This document shows, piece after piece, positions 59,319 to 64,000 of a stretch of DNA of 64,000 nt. The stretch is from Linum tenue (taxonomy: Eukaryota; Streptophyta; Magnoliopsida; Malpighiales; Linaceae), in NCBI GenBank assembly GCA_946122785.1, contig CAMGYJ010000003.1, positions 32,567,811-32,631,810 on the forward strand, written 5' to 3'. The notes under the pieces are model-generated. The model worked only from the letters and a program-made list of their open reading frames with translations. It was not told where the DNA came from and ran no database searches. The position numbers and the translations under genes are program-made. Numbering within the stretch: the first letter of the stretch is position 1; each line of letters starts with the position of its first letter.

Positions 59319-60780
59319 CTAGAAATTCATTCTCAACAAAGACAACTTGACGGGACAGAAAAAGGCGGTGAGTGGTGGGATTAAAACAACGATAGGCACT
59401 GCGTTGAGGACAATAACCCAGAAAGAGACATGGACGAGACCGGGGATTGAGCTTGTGAGAAGAATAAGGACGAAGTCAAGGATAGCATAAACAACCAAAA
59501 ACTCGAAGTTTGTGATAGTTAGGAGGCAAGCTGAAGAGGAGAGTGCAGAGAGTTTTACCACGTAAGGCAGAGGAAGGCAGGCGATTAATAAGATAGATAG
59601 TAGTGGAGAAAGCAAAGGGCCAAAAAGAAGTAGGGAGCTTAGCATGATGGAGCAAAGTGATACCCGTTTCAACGAGATGACGATGTTTTCTTTCAGCCAG
59701 ACCACTATGTTGAGGAGTATGAGGAGGAGTAAGAAGATGAGTGATGCCATGGTTAATAAGATCAGAATGCAATTTTTGGAATTCACCTCCACCATCCGTG
59801 TAGAGGCGACGGATAGTTGTAGTAAAATAATTCTCAACCATTTTGCGAAAAGTCGAGAAAAACCCGGAGAACATAAGATTTTTTGCGCAATGGATAATAC
59901 CAGGTATAACGAGTAAAATGATCAATAATAACCAAGTAATAGCAAAAACCATCAATAGAAGGAACATGAGCATGGCCGCAAACATCAGTATACAAAAGAT
60001 CAAATGGTCGAGTACTAGAAAGACAAGAGACTGCCCTCTCTTTGTACCCGATCATGGATCGTAGCTTTGATTTTCAGGCCTGACTGAACTCCAGGGTGTA
60101 ACTATCCTTTTATTATCAATACATAATATCTTTTGTCAAAAAAAAAAAAAGAAAGACAAGAGACTGAAAAATGGCAGTTTATGGCTTTTATTAGAAAGAC
60201 AAGCATCACAAGAAGAAAGAGCTAGTGATGACAAAACTGGAAGAGAGTACGACCGAATGAGAGTTGTGAGAGATTGATGCGAAGGGTGACTGAGTCGAGC
60301 TTGCCAGGAAGCGGCTGACGTTAGAGTGGTGACCAGGGCGATTTTAACCTTTTCCACAACTCGAGGTAATTCATAAACATCACCGTTGTTTTCCCTCTTC
60401 AGCAAGTGCACCCGCGTGCGAAGATCCTTCACAAGAAAATGAGTGGTAAAAAATCTCACAGAGACATGATTAGTTTGACGCAATTTGGCGACGGAAATAA
60501 GACGTCGCTTGATATTTGAAACATATAAGATGTCACTTAAATTAAAGTGATGAGCACCAATAGAAATAGTAGAGGAACCAATATGGGATATTGCCAAACC
60601 TGTGCCATGCCCAACAAATATCTCACCCGGGCTGGTATAATCAAAATATAGAGATAGATTGCCTAAATTAGATGTCACATGATGAGATGCTGCTGAGTCC
60701 ATAAGCCAAGACCCGAAAGAAGAAGTGCCCAAAGCAGGGGCTGTATGGTGTGCTTGGGCCTGACGGGCTTGAATAAAAGA
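59319..60780 (-). pseudogene. copia protease and integrase
   Basis: The protease motif reads SWLMDSAASHHVTS (DSAA, where DSGA is usual) near 60700. The pre-integrase part contains LRQTNHVSVRFF and the zinc-binding ARLSHPSHQSL ... CDACLSNK. The integrase core shows DLLYTDVCGHAHVPS, LYTDGGGEF and HSGLAERKHRHLVET, so all three DDE acidic residues remain, spread over shifted frames. A short poly(A) retroposon at 60034-60149 splits the domain. Confidence 0.8.
60034..60149 (+). mobile_element. Short retroposon with poly(A) in copia integrase
   Basis: A 116-bp insert ends in a 12-13 base A run. It is flanked by the 17-bp repeat AGAAAGACAAGAGACTG at 60017-60033 and 60150-60166. This is the signature of LINE-mediated insertion. 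Its end ('tttattatcaatacataat...') looks like the 3' end of a plant LINE transcript; alternatively it is a fragment of another polyadenylated RNA. Confidence 0.85.
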
Positions 60781-61727
60781 CTGGTGGGCCCGAGGGAATA
60801 ATGTGAAGCATTGACAAACTGAATGTCCGGGCTTCTTACAATACTGACATACAACTTGGGCTTTGCTTAGGCGGATGGGCTCCTGAGGGGAAAGTGGGCT
60901 GCCTGAATAATGAGGCAGGTGGGCCTGCGAAGAGTGTGAATCCACACCAAAAACCTACTGCTGGTGGCATTGTTGAGGATGAGCGGGAGTGGAAGAGCCA
61001 CGCAGCCGCTGCTGAAGGAGGCCACATTCCCACCATGACGAGGCGCACCATGGGAATAGAAAGTCGTCGACACTGTGGAGAGGCGAGCCTGCTCTTTGAG
61101 GTTAGCCTCGTACTCAATGAGGGAGTCCAAAAGTTCTTCGATGGTGACTGTGGTGCCTCTGGCACGGATCGTCGCCGCAAATTGATTGTAATCATCTCCA
61201 AGCCCGCGAAGACAGTGGACAACCATATCTAAATCAGACACTGGAGCATCAACCAGTGCAAGCTCGATTGCAATGAGCTTCAGATCATTGACATAGGTGA
61301 CAATATCACAGTTGCCTTTGCTTGTACGAGCCAATTTACCCTTCAGATTAATAATACGAGATTGAGAGCGACAAGCATACAATTTCTCAAGGATCAACCA
61401 CGCCTCACGAGAAGTTACAGCGGCAGATACATAAGAATACAGAGATTCGGAAATAGAGCAGCGAAGGGCATGAAGAATAAGCTTATCTTGTCTAAACCAC
61501 CAACGATACAATAGGTTAGGGCTCGTGACATTGTTGACAGAAACGATGGTTGCGGGTGCGACGCCGATACCGTCAATGAAGTGGATGATATCAAGACCCA
61601 TGAGAAGGGTTTCCAATTGAGACCTCCAAGAATTGAAGTTGGTAGATGTGAGCTTCTGAGGAAGTTGAGCTGCAGGGTTGAAGGTGATGATTGCCTCTTT
61701 AGTCACAGTGGAGTTATTGTCAGACAT
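60780..61727 (-). pseudogene. copia gag
   Basis: The frame from ATG 61727 gives the gag domain (QLPQKLTSTNFNSWRSQLET, LILEKLYACRSQSRIINLKG, DMVVHCLRGLGDDYNQFAAT). A frame change near 60950 moves homology to the frame holding the CCHC knuckle (C-QY-C-KKPG-H-SVCQ-C) near 60830. Confidence 0.85.
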
Positions 61728-61810
61728 GATGTTGCGGAAGGAATAAGATGATCACAGGTAAACGAGAGAGAAGGAAGAATAGATGGATCGGGGCTAGCTG
61801 AGCGTTGCTG

Positions 61811-61822
61811 GCTCTGATACCA
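61811..61822 (-). other. Primer binding site, initiator tRNA-Met
   Basis: On the minus strand TGGTATCAGAGC follows the LTR end directly. It is the complement of the 3' end of plant initiator tRNA-Met, the usual primer of copia elements. Confidence 0.92.
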
Positions 61823-62021
61823 TGAAAGATGTATCGCTAACAGATTTGATATTGATAACTAACATGATTTACATTGAGTTAATCTTCTCCTAATATACAC
61901 GAGTTGCTACAGAATGCTAACAACTAAAAGAGTCACATGAAGGCACTTCCCCGAAGAATAGGAATAGAAGAGATATTGGAAAAATAGAAAGACAAATAAA
62001 ATAATTTATTTATCTCTAATA
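61823..62021 (-). repeat. 5' LTR of the copia element
   Basis: The right copy of the LTR, upstream on the minus strand. It shares the same ends as the left copy, including the mutated TATTAG start, which implies that the change was already present in the active parent element. Confidence 0.9.
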
Positions 62022-62048
62022 AAGAGTTCCAAAATGCCAAAGATTTAA

Positions 62049-62463
62049 GGGGTTGTTTGCTTGATGGATTTTGTGATGGATTCATCATGGACTTTGTCCA
62101 AAATCCATTGTTTGCTTCATATATTTAGGGGCAACAAATCCGTGGGTCCCAAGAATTTTAAGGGCTCAAATCCGTGGACCTCACGGACTTCAAAGTTCCA
62201 CCTATTTAGGGAAGTGATCATGGACTTTGAAGTCTATAATTTAATACCAAACTGCCCTCTTATTTCATTTCCATTCTCATACCAATGAGCGCAATAAAGG
62301 TAAATTTCACTTCATACATACAAATTTAATTAACCAATTCCATAATGTGAAACAAAAGATGGTATTTTCAAGTCCATGATGAACCTAAAACTCTCATATA
62401 TCCATGGTTATACAAAGTTTTACCAAAATTTTCATTTTTAAAATCCACGAAACAAACGACCCG
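62049..62463. mobile_element. Tourist-like MITE (415 bp)
   Basis: The ends are GGGGTTGTTTGCTTGATGG and, read inward from the right, CGGGTCGTTTGTTTCGTGG, each followed by ATTTT. TAA flanks both sides (62046-62048, 62464-62466). It belongs to the same broad family as 51128-51491 but is more diverged. It starts 27 bp after the copia LTR. Confidence 0.85.
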
Positions 62464-62587
62464 TAAAAGGTGAGAATTTTGGTACCTAAATTCGGCTCGA
62501 ATACAGATAAAAAGTGAAAATTTCAGTCCCCCACTTTCCCTTTCAACACACTCATCAGACAGTGATATTGAGCCACACGCTCAGGAT

Positions 62588-63093
62588 TAGGGGTGGGCAT
62601 TCGGTCGGTTCGGTTCAAACCGAACCGAAATTATGCATATCGGGTCCCCGAATTCTAGCAAACCTCAAACTAAATTCGAACCGAATTATAATTCGGTTCG
62701 GTTCGGTTTTCCATACAAAACCGAAATAGTGAGGTAAGCTTGTATCTTCTCTTTTTTAAATTATTTTTCACCCATAATGTGAACAATAAATATGCATCAT
62801 CAATGATAAAATCAAACATTTCAACACATAAGTCATAAAACACTAACATGATTCAAATATTTAAGTCTCATAATAAGTAAAACATAAAAATCCACCATTT
62901 AAAGCTTGCAATTATAATAATTCGGTTTTTCGGTTCGGAATTCGGAAATTCGGTTCGGTCGAAAGGACCCTGATTTCCGAAATATGCCCTTTTCTCTTCC
63001 GAATTCCGAACCGAATAACATTAATTCGGTTTCGGTTCGGTTTATATTCGGTTCGGTTAGGTTCGATTTTACCGAACCGTATGCTCACCCCTA
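62588..63093. mobile_element. TAGGGGTGGGCA-type hAT MITE (506 bp)
   Basis: The ends are TAGGGGTGGGCATTCGG and, read inward from the right, TAGGGGTGAGCATACGG. Flanks are CTCAGGAT (62580-62587) and CGCAGGAT (63094-63101), an 8-bp duplication with one mismatch. Subterminal 'ttcggttcgg' words repeat many times on both sides of an AT-rich centre. Confidence 0.9.
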
Positions 63094-63239
63094 CGCAGGA
63101 TCTTCTCATTCCTTTCCATGCCTGGCATGGCATGCACGCCCTTTTGAGGGGTCCTTTTAATTTCTATGCCTTTTTTTTACTTGTGGGTGACATGTGAGTG
63201 GGAGGGGATAGGGTGATAACACTATAGGTGTCAAAACAG

Positions 63240-64000
63240 AACCCGACCCGACTAACCCGACCCACAACTCGACCGTAACCCCCTATCAATCTATTGTGCT
63301 ATTGTAACCTAGTTTAGAGAGAAGCCCCCTTATTTTAAGAGGCTCTCATTGAGCTGGGCTTTCTTAGGCATTCCATGCCTCCTAACTAGGTTATTAAAGG
63401 GCAAACCTCTAACTTGAATTAGACACCTCGGTTAATTGTGATTATACCGTCCAAGCCTTGGTTTGAGGGAGAAGGTAAGTCAACCCTCATTGCTTGTGCC
63501 AAGAGGGCTACAATTGTAGCCTCTAATGTTCCCTTGGCCTAGCAATTGAGAGGATGTTTTCTAACCATTGTTGCACCTCCTATGGGTCATAATTGCCTTG
63601 TCACACACCGGTTCATTCGATCCACTGTTCATGGTAGTTAGTTAGAGGGAAGCAACACCCGAGTGAAGCTTCTCACCAAGAGTTTCCACCCTTTTACTTT
63701 TCAAGTCTTGCTTTTAAATAGTAGATTGTAGAGATTTCAACAAACAACATTCGCTAGATAATGTTTCAAACAATCAAAGTATGGGTACATGGGCCGGCCT
63801 AGTTAATATTTAAACATACTTGCGCTATATTGCACCCATCTAAGGTTTATACTTGGGCCTTAGGTGGGATTTTATTGTGATGGTCGGAGCGAGTCAAGTA
63901 CGCATACAGGGGGACCGCATATCCGCCTATCTTTTTTCTTATAGTAGCTGAAGGGTTATCTGCTCTTACATCGAAAGCAGAATAAGAAGGATAGATATAA
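63240..64000 (+). mobile_element. LTR relic C, running off the window
   Basis: Blocks such as 'cgctagataatgtttcaaac', 'gggtacatgggccggcc', 'cttgcgctatattgcaccca' and 'gcttatacttgggcc'-like text match the U5 part of relic B (about 4500-4660) in order. It is an Athila-like LTR U5 region; 63230-63300 also contains 'acccgacccg' words of MITE character. The right end lies outside the window. Confidence 0.5.

Larger units (their letters stand above)
56258..62021 (-). mobile_element. Ty1/copia retrotransposon with both LTRs, minus strand
   Basis: Two 199-bp LTRs (56258-56456, 61823-62021) bracket an internal region read on the minus strand as gag, protease, integrase, reverse transcriptase and RNase H, the copia order. 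A 5-bp target duplication AAGAG flanks it (56253-56257, 62022-62026). The tRNA-iMet primer site touches the 5' LTR. The LTRs differ at about 15 positions by eye (roughly 7.5 percent). Many frame changes and two insertions (57173-58116, 60034-60149) make it defective. The gag and short LTRs suggest the Ale/Retrofit lineage. Confidence 0.95.

Overview
The window is nuclear DNA of a flowering plant, most likely a eudicot. The evidence is split genes with GT-AG introns whose products match known plant families (CHX antiporter, ATAB2, ARP7), together with Athila-type Ty3/gypsy, Ty1/copia, L1-type LINE, hAT and Tourist-like transposable elements. All identifications rest on reading the sequence; no database search was possible.

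Five host genes can be reconstructed with exon chains that stay in frame from start to stop: a CHX-type cation/H+ antiporter (5565-8340, +, 4 coding exons, 800 aa), a PHD-finger protein (26549-32233, +, 13 coding exons, 878 aa), an ATAB2/Tab2 chloroplast translation factor (32733-34406, -, 5 exons, 369 aa, convergent with the PHD gene), a tRNA-dihydrouridine synthase (42628-46350, +, 12 coding exons, 430 aa) and actin-related protein 7 (51909-55381, +, 7 exons, 361 aa). They work in separate processes (ion transport, chromatin, photosystem I translation, tRNA modification, chromatin remodelling) and show no sign of acting as a cluster.

The rest is mostly transposon sequence. 0-5 kb: Athila-like LTR relics and a broken gypsy gag/protease fragment. 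10.3-18.4 kb: an Athila-lineage element with a 5' LTR, an Asp-tRNA primer site and gag-pol broken by three amber stops and two frame changes; its 3' region carries a 90-bp tandem repeat, and the 3' LTR is missing. 18.4-23.9 kb: a decayed minus-strand LINE carrying a hAT MITE. 23.9-26.4 kb: four hAT-type elements nested inside one another, ending 167 bp before the PHD gene start codon. 34.5-42 kb: AT-rich DNA, LINE relics, and a pair of related hAT MITEs, one carrying a Tourist-like MITE and the other sitting in a LINE RNase H domain. 46.4-50.6 kb: Athila 3' end and LTR relics. 50.6-51.5 kb: a hAT MITE and a Tourist MITE 15 bp apart, upstream of ARP7. 56.3-62.0 kb: a nearly full-length minus-strand copia element with both LTRs and its target duplication, itself hit by a solo-LTR-like insertion and a short poly(A) retroposon. 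62.0-64 kb: Tourist and hAT MITEs and another LTR relic.

I found no CRISPR array, prokaryotic system or gene cluster. The strongest structural observations are the four-deep hAT nest with target duplications at the three inner levels, the palindromic 90-bp array behind the Athila pol gene, the CHG-context origin of the amber stops, and the dated-by-nesting insertions within the copia element.
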